NCBI RefSeq assembly: GCF_000687475.1 | Contig: NC_057319.1 | Location: forward strand, 1,426,001-1,490,000 | Direction: 5' to 3' | DNA: 64,000 bases | DNA from: Ustilaginoidea virens | Lineage: Eukaryota > Ascomycota > Sordariomycetes > Hypocreales > Clavicipitaceae | Shown here: positions 12,401-23,492 of the stretch, one piece after another | Numbering within the stretch: position 1 is the first letter of the stretch | Layout: each line of letters starts with the position of its first letter | Notes under the pieces: generated by a model | The model's input: the letters and a program-made list of their open reading frames with translations, nothing else | Database searches by the model: none | Told to the model about the DNA's origin: nothing | Program-made: the position numbers and the translations under genes

Positions 12401-13169
12401 CGCCAAGTAGCCAAGGCCGTCAGTCGAGCGAAGTGTCGGACATCGGATCGCACAACATCGGACCTTGTCTCAGCCCAAAGATCTGCCCTGTTGGCAGATT
12501 TGGAATCCAAACACGTGTGCCCAGGGAAATGCCGCATAAAGGCCATGCGCCATGCGTGTGGTGTCGTTACTAGCGCGTAGAGGCGCTTCGATACCAGAGC
12601 TACGGCTGCATGAGAGTCGGGATGCAGATGGGACAAGACGAGGGTCAAGATTTCTGCAAAAGCAAATAGAAGAAACAGGTCAGAAGACGTGCACCGCGCA
12701 AAAAGCAAGTGGGATCGGTGAAGGATTGCAGCGGCAATTGAAAGGACGAACCGTTTGGGAAGTCTGTGAGTTGTATGCCGGCGGACGAGCCGGAGCGTCG
12801 AACGACCTTGAAACCCAGAGCTTGCCAGGTGGAGGGAGGCGTCAGGGCATTTTCGTAATCGGAAACTCTTTGCCCAGCGGCAGGACGGCGATTTACGGCA
12901 CCGTGCTCGACCTGAAGGCTCAATCGGCGTAGTCTGTTGTCGAGTTGGTCGGCATTGACTTCATCAAGAGACTCGCGTCGCTCATGACGGGCAGAGGAGG
13001 GAGAGGCGCAACGGGACCGGTTGGTGGGCTCTGTGGGCTGGACTCGAAGGTTGCCGCTGAGTTCATGTTGCAGAAGGCCATGGTGAGATGAGGAAAAGGA
13101 GGAAGAAGGGACTATGGTGTCGGTTTTCTGATCAAGTTGTTCTGAAGACGCGGATGGCACTCGTTGCAT
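9463..13169 (-). CDS. F-box protein with WD-like repeats and ubiquitin-interacting motifs (Ufo1-like)
   Basis: Exons are 12752-13169 and 9463-12653; the 98-nt intron 12654-12751 joins FPN to EILTLVLSHLHP, which rebuilds a textbook F-box start at about residue 137. The product is 1202 residues. The order is a low-complexity N-terminus, an F-box at about 135-180, a long middle region, WD-like blades around 785-870 (FLVIGTDTGVVTVWNA and LVHGGSDGLAQAWDP), then acidic, Ala-rich helices with two UIM-like motifs at about 1064-1084 (QQILQAIRLSLLEAV) and about 1150-1170 (DEHLALALSLSKQDQ). Known family: yeast Ufo1 combines an F-box, WD40 repeats and C-terminal UIMs and acts as an SCF substrate receptor. 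I infer the same role: it would bind Skp1 through the F-box and present substrates for ubiquitination, with the UIMs affecting its own turnover. The donor is GTTCGT rather than GTRAGT. Confidence 0.8.
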
Positions 13170-16100
13170 ATAGCTGAACAGGGAAGGGAGGGGGGGTTGA
13201 CGAGGATTTTTGTCTGTGCACGAGGGTGTAGCACAGCCCAGACAGAAGGGGAAGGAAAACAGACGCTGGAGGGGACGACAGGTGGCAGGTATTGGTACCG
13301 TAGAGATGGGATTTGATTTCGCAGCGTGGTTGGGATAAGAGGATGTTGATTGCCGAGGGAGGGATGAAGGGCGCCGAGCGTGCAGGAGTCGGGACGAGCT
13401 TATGCTTGGGTCGGCTTGATTTTCATGCCTTGGCGTCTGGTTTTATTCAGCACATTTTTACCAGGGTGTTGATTGGGGAGGGGGAGGGGGGGGGGGCTTG
13501 CCCTCGAAGCACTTTACCGGCAAAAGCCCGGTCCCGGTCAAAGGGTATGTATGTATGCCTGGCCCCTGGGGCTTTGGTGCCTGAGGCTTCCCCGAAGGAA
13601 GGGAAACCTGAAATGAAGCGAAAACTTTGACGGCAGGCATTCGCTGACCTGACATACAGACGGCCAACGGCCCTTTATTAGAGTCTGCGATCCCGTTTGG
13701 CTGCGCTTCCGAGCTGCGGGCGGCATCATCGAGTATCTGCATGTCCGGCCGCGGCAGCAAGCCGCTCGTTCATTGCGTTAATGAGCTGCTAGCAAGAAGC
13801 AGAGCAGAGCCCGCCAACCCGGTTTGGTTGGTGGTACTCGGCACAATACTTGAATGCAAACCCCCAAAGCAGAGCCTCCGTCTACTAATACGTGGCATGG
13901 AATTCGAACAAGCAAAACAACTACAAAGTACCGAGTACACAGTGCATAATCAAGGTTCGAAGTTTGTTGGCAGACATGCGCGGAGACGACAATAGCATGC
14001 TGTCGACAAGTAGCGCGTTGTCCGCTCCCTCGTCAGAGACCGTGAGCGGCTGTCACTGACTAGGGGGATGCCCGTTCGAACATTGTATTAGCGGGTGCCA
14101 TGGAAAGGGGTTCGAGAATCATTGCTGATGCCCGAGGGCCGACAGGAGGTTGTTGTTTGTTGTTCATGCCGATCTGCCCAGCTCAAAACCTGCATATCCC
14201 GGCCAAGAATTTATCCAGGCCTTCTTTTAAAAAAAAATAAAGAAGGTCTCGCACGAAACACAAACGGGCCCAAGGTTGCAGGGGCGGAAGGACACCACCA
14301 TGTTTCTTCTTCCCCCCCCCCCCTTTTTTTTTTATATATGGCTTGGCGTCATGTTCAGCTCGGATTTGGTCGGTTCGTTTGACTCGTGGTGCGCAGCGGT
14401 TGGGGGGAGGACGAACTGGACCTGATTAGCGACGAGGACATGGCTAGGGATGCAGACACGCCATTGGGCTGGGCTCCAAGAAGCCGAATGACGGTGACGG
14501 TGTCCTCGTCAAGTAAGGTTTGTGTGTCACCGACAGGCCAACCTACCTGGTCGACCCAAGCTGGCGGGACGGACGTGGGGGAGGAGCAGGGGCCAGCAAA
14601 TTCAAGGGGTGCGAAACAGCCACGAGGACCGAAGACTGATCAATTCCAGGAGACGAGAAGAATCAGAGCCCGGGGTTTCTTGGGCTCCTTGGGGCGCTTT
14701 GTGCTTTGGCGGGCATCGGGCAGGTCCTCGGGTGAAGAGTCCAGACTGCGAACCGCCAGGCTGGCCATGCCGAATTCTCCCAAGCACGACCGACCAACTT
14801 TGCAAGGAGCCCCAGCAAGGGGGCATACCCGTCCGTCCGTCCGCATGCCTGTCTGCCGCAATTCAGTGGTCTGGCAGGGCAGGGGTTAATCGTACGAGAA
14901 TATGCGCGCTAGGCTTCTAGCACGCGGTGGTTGCCGCGCGCTGCCGTTGTGCGGATCATGCAAAGAGTGCAGCAAGCTCAGCAGCCTGTACACCACGAAT
15001 TCCTTTGAAAAGAGAGGGAAAGGGGGGGGGGGGGGGGGGGGGGCGGACCAAGAAAAAGGAAAATCGAGCAAACGAGCAAATCTACCACGGTTCACTGATG
15101 CTGGCTAGCCCAAAGACGAGCCCGACGAACCCGACAAGCTTGCCAGCGTGACGATCTCGGCTTGATCTGATCGATAGCAACCAGATATGGCTCGGCTCAT
15201 CCCTGTCTGTACGTCGGGGAGGGGCATGGGCATGCAACCAGCACTAATTGCCCAACAGCCTACCTACCTTAGTTACCTTTGAACTGTCGTGGCTTTCAGG
15301 TGGCGCCGGCTGGGTTGACCGGGAAAGCAATAATCGCCCATACGTGCCCAGTTCTAACCTGGCAGCGCTGTGCTCCGTGGCCAAAATCGCGCGCGCGTCG
15401 GCAAAACGCAGGGCCTCTCTCGCCAACCGCAGCTTCGGCAGCTCGACAGCTCGGGTGCTTCTCGCCTTTCCTGCTCGGGCTTTATGGGCCGAGCGGCATG
15501 GCGGCGGGTTCAAAGCTGCAACGACGTGACGATTCAATGGCGCCGAGCTGTCGGTTTACTTGGCCTCCACCAACGACGAGAACCCATGCCCCCCCCCCCC
15601 CCCCCCCCCCGGGCGTCAACGTCACAAGAGACGAGAAATCCGCTCGAGACCAAAGGCTCCAGAGTCCAAGTCCAGGCGGACGCCCCCGCACGCCCATGTC
15701 CCGTCTCGGAAAATCCCACCCAGACGGCATGCAGGGCTCTGGGGTCATCAACGGCGTCCGTCTCCGAAGCTCTGGTTGAGCCCATCCCTGCTCAAGGGCG
15801 GCAATCCGACAGCAAAGATGGAAACCCGCTTTCACCTGCCAGTGTTTTATTAGCCGATGGCTTACCGAGCACAAAGCTTGCATGACTCCGACCGACATCT
15901 TTGCCCTGTCGCCGCTCCCCACCCCAATGCCACCGTCGACCCACGACCAGACCCTTGCCGCAAGCTTATCCTGCAACCCTGCAACCAACAAGCAGCCAGA
16001 CCGACCGAAAACAACGAAAACAACGAAAACAAAGAGTAAAATGAAAGGAAAAGGCCACCCAGGCAGGACTCAGCTCGCCCATCGGTGCGAACTAGTGCCC

Positions 16101-17412
16101 GATGCGACGCCCCCTGCACTCCAGGCTCGGCATCGACAACTCTGCTTAGCCCAGTGCAGTGCCATACTACATAGCGTAGCATGCAGTTGACTATGGCGGC
16201 GGCGGCGCCCGCATCACGCAGCTAGCTCCCGTCGACAGTGCGAGCTCTTGATCAAGTTGATGTTCAAGTTGATTTTCAAAGTCGGGGTGCAGAAGAAAGG
16301 GGGGAAACGAAACGGCTCATGCCTGAGGAGTGAGTACCGAGTACCCTATACCTACTGGCTACAGGTACACGACACCTACCTTGGGTACCTAAGGTACCTA
16401 CGTACCAGACTCGAGCTGGAGGTACCGTACCTACCTCGGAGCAGAGGTGGAAGGCCTGGGATGATTAGCGCTGCGGGAACAACCCCCCTACATGCGCCGC
16501 CACCAGACTCCATGTCGTTATGTCCCCACCACGGAAGCTACCAGCGCACCCAATAGAATTGACAGCACGTACAACATCAGACAGTAGTAGCTAAGTGCGC
16601 TACGATGCACTACCACTCACCCCCCAACCCCGTGCCGCAACCCCCAGCCCCGTTCCGCTGTGGTGGGATTTTAGCGGGATTTTCTGCCCAGGCATCGACC
16701 AAACCCCCCCACAGATCTCAGTACCCGCTACCTCAGGTGCCATGTACCTACAACTACATATGTACCACCTACAGTACCACCCACTGGGAGGTGTACCTAA
16801 CCCATACATTCATAGCTCCTCTCAATCAATTTGATCCCAATGTCAACTTCTTTCCTCCTGTTCGGTCCTCCTCACCTGTTTCAGCTTGTTGGTGTGAATC
16901 CGCCCATCATCTCTTTAACCTTTGCTTCTTCTCTCCATTCCACTCGTCAGCATTTAACAAGCACGCGCGGTCTCCGTCTCTTTTCCCGCACGAAACCGAC
17001 AAGAGGTACCCCGTTGACTGGCTCCAGTCTACACGTCGTTTTCCATTTGCTGCTCTCTCCTGGGGACCAACCATCTTCTCAACCCTTTCACCCCATTGCA
17101 TTGCAGATGCGCGATAGAACAACGGGATTTGAAATTCTGCTGTAGCCGTTGTCGTTGTTGAAATACACTCGCATGCGGCGGGTATTCGATTGCGCTCAAG
17201 GTCTTGATTCTCATCCATCGCCGTACTCTTCTCGCTCGGCCAGCCGTCTCTTTTCTCCACAGAGCAGCATCGTGAGCCCTGTCCTCGAGCACTTTTTCTA
17301 TCCCGCGAGGGGGCGGAGCTCGGCAGTACATCTGGATCCAGCGCACCAGCTGGTCCCTTCCTCTCAACCATCTGCTAGTAGTCGGCTGCTGGTGAGCTAC
17401 CTATCGCATGGC
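13170..17412. other. 4.2-kb gene-free divergent intergenic region
   Basis: I find no supportable gene. Landmarks are a G run at about 13487-13497, a G run at about 15020-15043, a C run at about 15590-15611, and a cluster of GGTACC/GTACCTACC motifs at about 16335-16445. Open frames here are short, overlap on both strands and lack recognisable motifs. Confidence 0.6.
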
Positions 17413-17416
17413 ATGA
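17408..17416 (+). promoter_or_regulatory. Two-codon upstream ORF overlapping the likely start codon
   Basis: The sequence ATGGCATGA gives a Met-Ala-stop frame whose stop overlaps the ATG at 17413. If translation of the next gene starts at 17413, ribosomes using the first ATG would end exactly on the second. If the start is further upstream in the same open frame, this has no meaning. Confidence 0.4.
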
Positions 17417-18496
17417 CCGACGCTTCAGTGTCAGGAGACTCCGTGGCTCAATCAACCAGAGATGAGTCCGCGGTCAATCTGCGCTCGAATCGAGACGCAA
17501 CGACGTCGACGAGCGCATGCCAAAGTTCTGGCCGGGAGGAAGGTGGTGGGGCAGATGCGAACCAGAACGACCCGCCTACCGAATCGGCAGTCTCGAAACT
17601 CGGGATATTCCAGCAAAGGGCCAAAAGACTGGGCGAGAAGTATGGGCTGGTCATTGAACCCTCCGACTCGCTGCGTCTGACCCCAAACGAGACCGCTCAC
17701 CGCGTGGACAAGCCCATCAGAATGCGCATCAGGCGCACCTGTCACCAATGCAACACGACATTCTCTGCCAGGCGTGAATGCTCCAAGTGTCGACACGTTC
17801 GCTGCGACAAATGCCCTCAATTCCCGCCCAGAAAGGCCGAGCCGGATCGGCTGGCCGGTCTCGAGGAACCGGAGCCAGCCGTAAAGGCCAGCCGGGAAGA
17901 CCCAAGCGTCGCAGCCGACGTGTGCTGGCGTCACCAACGGGTCCAACGAAAACGCGCGAGCAAGACGGGCGGACAGGACCTGGTGCACCGAAGACCTCGA
18001 CAGCGCGTCAGGAGAATGTGCCACGAATGCGAGACTCTCTTTGGGTCTGGCAGCAAGAACTGCGCCTTTTGTGGTCACGTTCGCTGCACCGACTGCCCCA
18101 GGGATCCGTGAGTATCGCCTACTACTGCCCTGTCCTTGATCTGAGCGTCATCCGCCCAGTCTGCTAACACGTCGTCGTCGTTGTCGTCGTCGTCGTCGTC
18201 GTCGTGGTGTTCCTCTTCCCTTTTGTCCGGCATACAGTCCCAAGAAAGGCAAGTATCCATTTGGCTATCCTGGTGATGCCTTTGGTCCCGCAACCGAAGC
18301 CCACTTCGAATGCAATGCGTGCGAAACGCTGTATCCTCTCGAAGCCGTCGACGGGACTCCTTGCCAGAACTGCGGCCTCCAGAAGTCCGCAGCAGCACCC
18401 CGGGCCGCGCCACGCAAAATACAGCCTCTGCCGGATCTCGATCTTGCCGCCACGATAGCCGCTACATCAGAGCGGCTCAGAACCTCCTCGTCATGA
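17413..18496 (+). CDS. Conserved fungal protein with three zinc-ribbon-like Cys clusters, function unknown
   Basis: Exons are 17413-18107 and 18238-18496 (intron donor GTGAGT, acceptor CATACAG), giving 317 residues. The Met at 17413 was chosen because the open frame upstream of it (from 17149) has random-looking composition. Three Cys clusters follow: CHQCNTTF...CSKCRHVRCDKCP at about 108-135, CHECETLF...CAFCGHVRCTDCP at about 202-230, and CNACETLY...CQNCG near the C-terminus (about 257-278). The first two share the pattern C-x2-C-x9/10-C-x2-C-x4-C-x2-C. Before them lies a short helical stretch (GIFQQRAKRLGEKYGL). Proteins with paired HVRCxxCP clusters are widespread in filamentous fungi, but I know of no defined function. 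The CGTCGT repeat at about 18171-18205 lies inside the intron. Confidence 0.8.
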
Positions 18497-19027
18497 CCTA
18501 TATCCCCCCACCCCCTTTTCTCATCCGGGGCGGTCGTTGCAAGGGAACCAGAAGGCGATGCGGCGAAATGAAACGACGACTCTAATTTTGGCCCGGAGCA
18601 CGGTAGCATTGTTGCAGCGATTAGGCAGAAATCCCCTTCTCTTGCTTTTCTTGTCTTTTCTTGTCTTGTCCTGTCTTGCCTTTTCTTTTCTTTCCCCCCC
18701 CCCTATTTCCCCCCCCTGTTTTCGAAAGTCTCTTCCTTAGCAAGCCTCATCAAGCGACGCTTCTTTCTAGACACAGGTACTGTTACGACGACCTGTCGGC
18801 TTGCCGTCTTTTCGGTAGTGCTGCCTGGACATTGCGGAGTTGGTGGAAACGTCCCAAACCCATAACCAATCAAACCAACTGCACGTTTAAAGAAAAAATA
18901 CATGTTGAAGTTTTTTATCAACAATCATAATAATTCATCTTTATTTTCCAACCTCCATGTAAACCAAGCCTTGTGGCCGTGTGCAAACTTGCTGGTTGAA
19001 CACATTCATCGAGGGAAAAGGGGGAAG

Positions 19028-19063
<36 letters not shown>

Positions 19064-19326
19064 CAGCTACCGTCAACATGGGCTTTTTCACCTTGCACGC
19101 GGGCGGCACCGTGGGCGCATGCCCAAAACTACAATTACAGTTGGCATCGGAACACGTTCGTCGGCTTGTACTCGGACCATCTATTGGCGCCGACTGCCAC
19201 TACCAGCATGGTGGTTGGCCACCTATTATACCAAAGCATGCAAAACTCTTTGATAACTCGTTTTTTGCGGCATTCCACGTTCCCGTTATGCCGGGGGGAA
19301 GGAAAAGCGCAGCGGGCGGCGCAAGA
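18497..19326. other. Convergent intergenic region with long A tract
   Basis: No gene is seen between the ends of the zinc-ribbon and Clr2-like genes. It contains TTTTCTTGTC repeats at about 18640-18690, C/T-rich blocks near 18690-18720, and an A run of about 27 at 19033-19059. Confidence 0.6.
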
Positions 19327-20449
19327 TCAGGCCGCCTCCTCCCTGATAAGTGGCTCCAGCGATATCCGAGACCCCTGCTGCACGGCGAGGCCTAGGCTCT
19401 GTATCCTGTTCGGTTTTCGTCCGACGTAGCCACCTCCTACGCCGTTGGTGCGGTTGTTCAGGTACGGGACCTGGTCCTCTACACGGCCCTGAGCCAGTGC
19501 CGCGTTGAAAGACTCGGCGTTGAGGATGGGCATCAGTCTGTGGGTGGGGTAGAACCTCCCCCTGATGAATTGCTCGTTGATCGTGACGTTTTCCTTTGCC
19601 AGGATCCAGCGCGACGGTCTGCCGGGACTGACTTGGCTGCGCCACTGGACCTCGTCCTTCAGCGCAATGGGTAGCTGGTCCTGAGTTAGGATGGATGAGG
19701 GAGACGCGTCCTCCTTGGCGGGCTTGTAGACGTTGCCGCGGAAGAAGATTGTGCCGGGGTACTCCTTCCTTGTGAATATGTAGCGGAGGCCCATGATGAG
19801 CGAATCGCCTGCGAGGGACGGCTCCGAGGCGACGGGCTTCATGCGGAGGCAGTCGCCGATTTCGATCCGCTCCGCACCAAAGAAGCAGCCGTAGTAGGGG
19901 TAGGGGTCGGCTTTGGCGTCTTCGTTGAGGGGGCACCAGAGGGAGTAGGAGGCGTCAATCCGGGAGGCTGCTAGCTTGGAGGCGTCGAGGGCGAGGAGTT
20001 CTCGTTTAGCAAGGTCGTTGGCCGTGGAGCGGAACAGGTTGTCCCAGGGAACTTGGTCGAAGGCTTTGTCCTTGAGGTCCTGGATCGCTACGGGGGGCAC
20101 GGAGAACGCGTGGAAGGGTCGCAGGTCGGCCGGCGCTTTGGTGACCATTGGCTGGGGCACGAGGGCATGGCCGATGGGCAGCATGGTGAAGTGGCCAGAT
20201 TGTGTGGCCGGGGCGGATATGATGCCCAGCCGCCACGTGGTTCCATTCTGGTACCAAGTTAGTTCGCCGGCGCGGAAGAGAAGGGAGCCTTGAAGAGACC
20301 ATCGGACGCATGGCGGTTGTTGGACTTGGGATTGTGCAGCTTGTTGTTGCTGCTGCTGCTGTTGTTGGTGCTGCTGCTGCTGTTGTTGGTGCTGCTGCTG
20401 CTGTTGTTGGTGCTGCTGCTGCTGTTGTTGGTGCTGCTGCTGCTGTTGT

Positions 20450-20508
<59 letters not shown>

Positions 20509-21479
20509 CTGTTTCTGCTGCTGCTGTAGTTGTTGTAGTTGTTGTTGTTGTTGCTGCTGCTGCAGCGGCTGTGTTAATAGCGATGATGTCGCTAGAGGTT
20601 CCAACGCAGAAGGGGCAGGCCCTTCTACGACAGTCTGGCTCGTGGATCGTGTAGGATTTGATGTCGAGGTTGATGGTTTGGTTGCAATTACCGCTGCTGT
20701 GGCGGGTGCGGTCGGTTTCTGCCCTGGAATCGGAGGCAGCGGCACAGGTGTGACTTTGGCCGGGAGAGGGACGGGCGTCGATGCATTCGACGAGGGTGTC
20801 TTGGACATGGGCACCGAGGAGAGTCCTGGCACGGGAACCGGCGTCTCGCTCGGTGTTATGATGAGCGTGTCCTCGATTGACGAAACCAGCTTCGCGGGGC
20901 TGGGTTGGTTGCAATGCACGCAGCAGCAATCCTTGTAGTCTTTTGACGCGGACAGCAGCCATATCAAGTGAAGCCCGAATTCCTGTGCGCTCCTGTACAG
21001 CTTGGATTTGATGGGGTATCCTGATACCCAGAGGTGTTTGGACCTTTCGTACAGCCAGTACCCACGCGGGAATTGGACGTACCACGGGTTTCCCTCTATA
21101 CTCGACACGTCAGCATCATCCACAGGGCTGCTGAAGTAGTTCTGGGATCTGCATTTTCAACCATGGGGGAGAGAAGGGGGGGCTTGGGAGACTTGCGCAT
21201 GCAGAACATCTACGAACCGTCAGGGTTTGGCGCGAGTTCCTGCTTTAGCAGTATCCCGAGCTTTATACGCCACTCAATGAAGCGAGGATCATCTTCTGCT
21301 AACCGCAGCATTTGCGGCTTGACCCTCGGCATCTTTTCTGGCGCTGACGGCGCAGCAGCGGCAGCATCTTTGCCAGTCTTCTTAGGAGCGGAAGACGTGG
21401 CGGGCCAGTATCCCGGGCCATTATCTGCGCCGTCGCTGCGGGCGACGCGGATAATGTCAAAATCCTTAGTTTCCGACAT
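19327..21479 (-). CDS. clr2: Clr2-type transcriptional silencing protein with polyQ insertion
   Basis: Exons are 21214-21479 and 19327-21148 (65-nt intron, donor GTAGAT), giving 695 residues. The N-terminal block matches the cryptic-loci-regulator Clr2 domain: GYWLYERSKHLWVSGYP, then FRS/YRS-like KLYRSAQEFGLHLIWLL and the Cys pair in CCCVHC. The C-terminal Clr2 domain begins at about 365 (GSLLFRAGELTWYQNG) and includes YYGCFFGAERIEIGDCLRMK and LIMGLRYIFTRKEYPGTIFF. Known family: S. pombe Clr2 is a core subunit of the SHREC nucleosome-remodelling and deacetylase complex needed for heterochromatic silencing. I infer the same nuclear role. Between the two domains sits a Gln/His tract of about 80 residues (280-360). 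An in-frame Met exists 28 codons further upstream (21563); I prefer 21479 because residues before it look untranslated. It is divergent from Nse1. Confidence 0.8.
20335..20575 (-). repeat. CAG/CAA repeat coding for polyglutamine
   Basis: About 80 codons of mostly CAG and CAA, broken by regular His every seventh residue in part of the tract (HQQQQQQ heptads) and a few Leu and Lys. It sits between the two Clr2 domains. Confidence 0.95.
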
Positions 21480-22484
21480 TGTCGTGGACGACGGGGCGGG
21501 GTGAAACTTTGTCCAGAAAGAGAAGGGGTTAGTGCCGGCCTTGGCCACGCCCTGTAACGTCAAGCCGGTCCGTCACGGCGTTGTGAGCCTGCGAACCTAG
21601 ACGGTCGAGATGTTTGTCTGGGCGAGATTTGGTCTTTTTTTTTTTATTTTTATTTTTTTTTTGGAAATAAAAAGGTGCAAACACCAAACACCTCCCACGG
21701 CCTAGCCTAGTCCAGGGACTTGGAGAGTCGCCGTCGTGATACAACCGACCTGTTGTTGCGCGAGGATTGGCTGGTCGTGGACGAAACGGATAGTGAGGTT
21801 TCTGGCGCTTTGTGTTTGCGGTGATAGAATGAGTGAAGAAGCATGTTATGAATGCGCATGGGCCTGGATCTGGTTTGATGTCGGATTTGATGCTTTGGGC
21901 TCGGGTTTTCGATGAATGACGCTGCTACGCCAGGTTCAATGCTCGAGTTGACTGACCAAGGACGGGCTGGGCTGTTGAACTTGAACTTTCGCCAAGGCGA
22001 CGCGTTAAACGGTGCTGAGTCAGCAATCGCATGACTACCGGGGGGGTTAGCAAGGGCCTTTCGGGTTGAGATGTCCTCTTGAGCGGGAAAAAGAAGAATA
22101 AATCAATCGAAACGAGATTGGAAAAAAAAAAAAAAAAAAGGCATAAAAACCGCTATAAGCACGTGGCAATGACGCCTGGTGTCGAGAAGGATCGATGATG
22201 CACACACAGGGTTTCACTGGTGGTTTTCTTCTGGAAGCACCGCCGCGCCCACCAGACATCAACAAAAAGTGTCTGTTCAATTTGTCTACGCGTGCAACGC
22301 GCCAGGCTGGACAAGTTCTGCCCCGCGAATGGTCACGACCCCCCCCCCTCCCCCAAACTTCCACCCGCATCAACCTACATGTACTGTACCGAGAAGCTGC
22401 CTGGTCGGACCGCTCTGTGATTTCCTTTCCGCCGTACCGAGTAAGCCTCAGCGGATCACCCGAGGAGGCATTGATGGGCCTGCT
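21480..22484. other. Divergent promoter region of the Clr2-like and Nse1 genes
   Basis: About 1 kb separates the two start codons. It contains T-rich (21635-21662) and A-rich (22121-22139) tracts and a C run near 22340. I see no separate gene. An open frame continuous with Nse1 reaches back to 22179 but looks like leader sequence. Confidence 0.55.
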
Positions 22485-23492
22485 ATGGACTCCATCCTCG
22501 GCACGGGCTACGACGACAGCCACCGAGCTTTCCTTCAAGTTCTGCTCGCCCGCGCCACCATCACTTTCGAAGAAGCTCAACCCATACTGGCCACCATTTT
22601 GAACGCCGCCAGCGCGGACGGTTCCGAGTTTCGCCCCGAGCAAATCACCCCAGACGTGTTTCAGCAATACATCGACGCAGCATCGGAAGCCGCCTCTCTC
22701 TTCGACTATGAAGTTCGCAGCATCAGTCACCAGGTCACCAAGGAGCGCCTGTACGGGCTTGTGAACACGCAGTCAGACCCCCAGACCCAACTAGCCACGA
22801 CCTTTAGTGCCGAGGAGCTGGCGTTCATCAAGCGCGTCCTGGATGCCATGTTCGACAAGTACAACACCCCCCGTATGGAGGTGCTCGCCATTACCGAGAT
22901 GCAAGCCATCAAACTCGCGAGACCGCCCCAGAGCCGATACAGCCAGATGGGCATCGAGGCACCCTCGGAGACGGAAACGCCTTCCGACCAAGCAGCAGTC
23001 GTGGACCGCGGCTTGAAACACAGCGAAGTCGAAACCGTCATGGGCAATCTCGTGGAGGGAGGCTGGTTCGCCAAGAGCCGGGAGGGATTCTACTCGCTCG
23101 CCCCAAGGGCATTGTTGGAGCTGAGGCCCTGGCTGCTTGACACGTACAACGAGGAGGCTTTCGCGGACGAGTGGCAGAGGATCAAGCTCTGCGAGGCGTG
23201 CAAAGATATCATCACGATTGGCTTGCGGTGTTCGGAACCGCTCTGCAATCTGCGGCTACATGACGTTTGCGAGAATGCCTTTTGGCGGACTCGCAGGTCC
23301 AAGAACTGCCCCAAGTGCCAGAAGGAGTGGACGGGGCATCATTATATTGGTGAGAAAGCCGTCACGATGACCGAGGCGTACCAGCGGGGGAGGAGGCGGA
23401 GCGGTGGGAGAAGAAGCACGCTGGCGGATGAGGTTATCCAGCAGCAGACCGCGGAAGGGGAACAAGAAGACGATGAGGACGACGAGCGCTGA
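22485..23492 (+). CDS. nse1: Nse1, RING-type E3 ubiquitin ligase subunit of the Smc5/6 complex
   Basis: A single exon gives 335 residues, usual for the family. The N-terminal winged-helix part starts with DDSHRAFLQVLLARATITFEE, a typical Nse1 opening. The second winged helix includes HSEVETVMGNLVEGGWF and GFYSLAPRALLELRPWL. A C-terminal variant RING begins at Cys236: C-x2-C (CEAC), further Cys in LRCSEPLC, H-x2-C in LHDVC, and C-x2-C in CPKC. This NH-RING binds zinc and supports the E3 activity of the Nse1-Nse3-Nse4 subcomplex, which acts in DNA repair and in loading Smc5/6 on chromatin. The last 40 residues are basic, then Glu/Asp-rich. I chose 22485 because homology-like sequence begins there; the frame upstream is open but uncharacteristic. 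Confidence 0.92.
   Translation: MDSILGTGYDDSHRAFLQVLLARATITFEEAQPILATILNAASADGSEFRPEQITPDVFQQYIDAASEAASLFDYEVRSISHQVTKERLYGLVNTQSDPQTQLATTFSAEELAFIKRVLDAMFDKYNTPRMEVLAITEMQAIKLARPPQSRYSQMGIEAPSETETPSDQAAVVDRGLKHSEVETVMGNLVEGGWFAKSREGFYSLAPRALLELRPWLLDTYNEEAFADEWQRIKLCEACKDIITIGLRCSEPLCNLRLHDVCENAFWRTRRSKNCPKCQKEWTGHHYIGEKAVTMTEAYQRGRRRSGGRRSTLADEVIQQQTAEGEQEDDEDDER

Noticed and set aside
17149..17412. N-terminal extension of the zinc-ribbon protein by 88 codons
   Set aside because: An open but uncharacteristic leader; the Met at 17413 starts sequence of normal composition. Kept only as a possibility.
20006..21085. Minus-strand frame with Ala/Thr repeats and plus-strand Leu or Val repeats over the same interval
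   Set aside because: Other frames of the CAG/CAA tract in the Clr2-like gene.
22179..22484. N-terminal extension of Nse1 by 102 codons
   Set aside because: The open frame continues upstream, but the residues (Pro runs, random composition) do not fit Nse1, whose usual start matches the Met at 22485.
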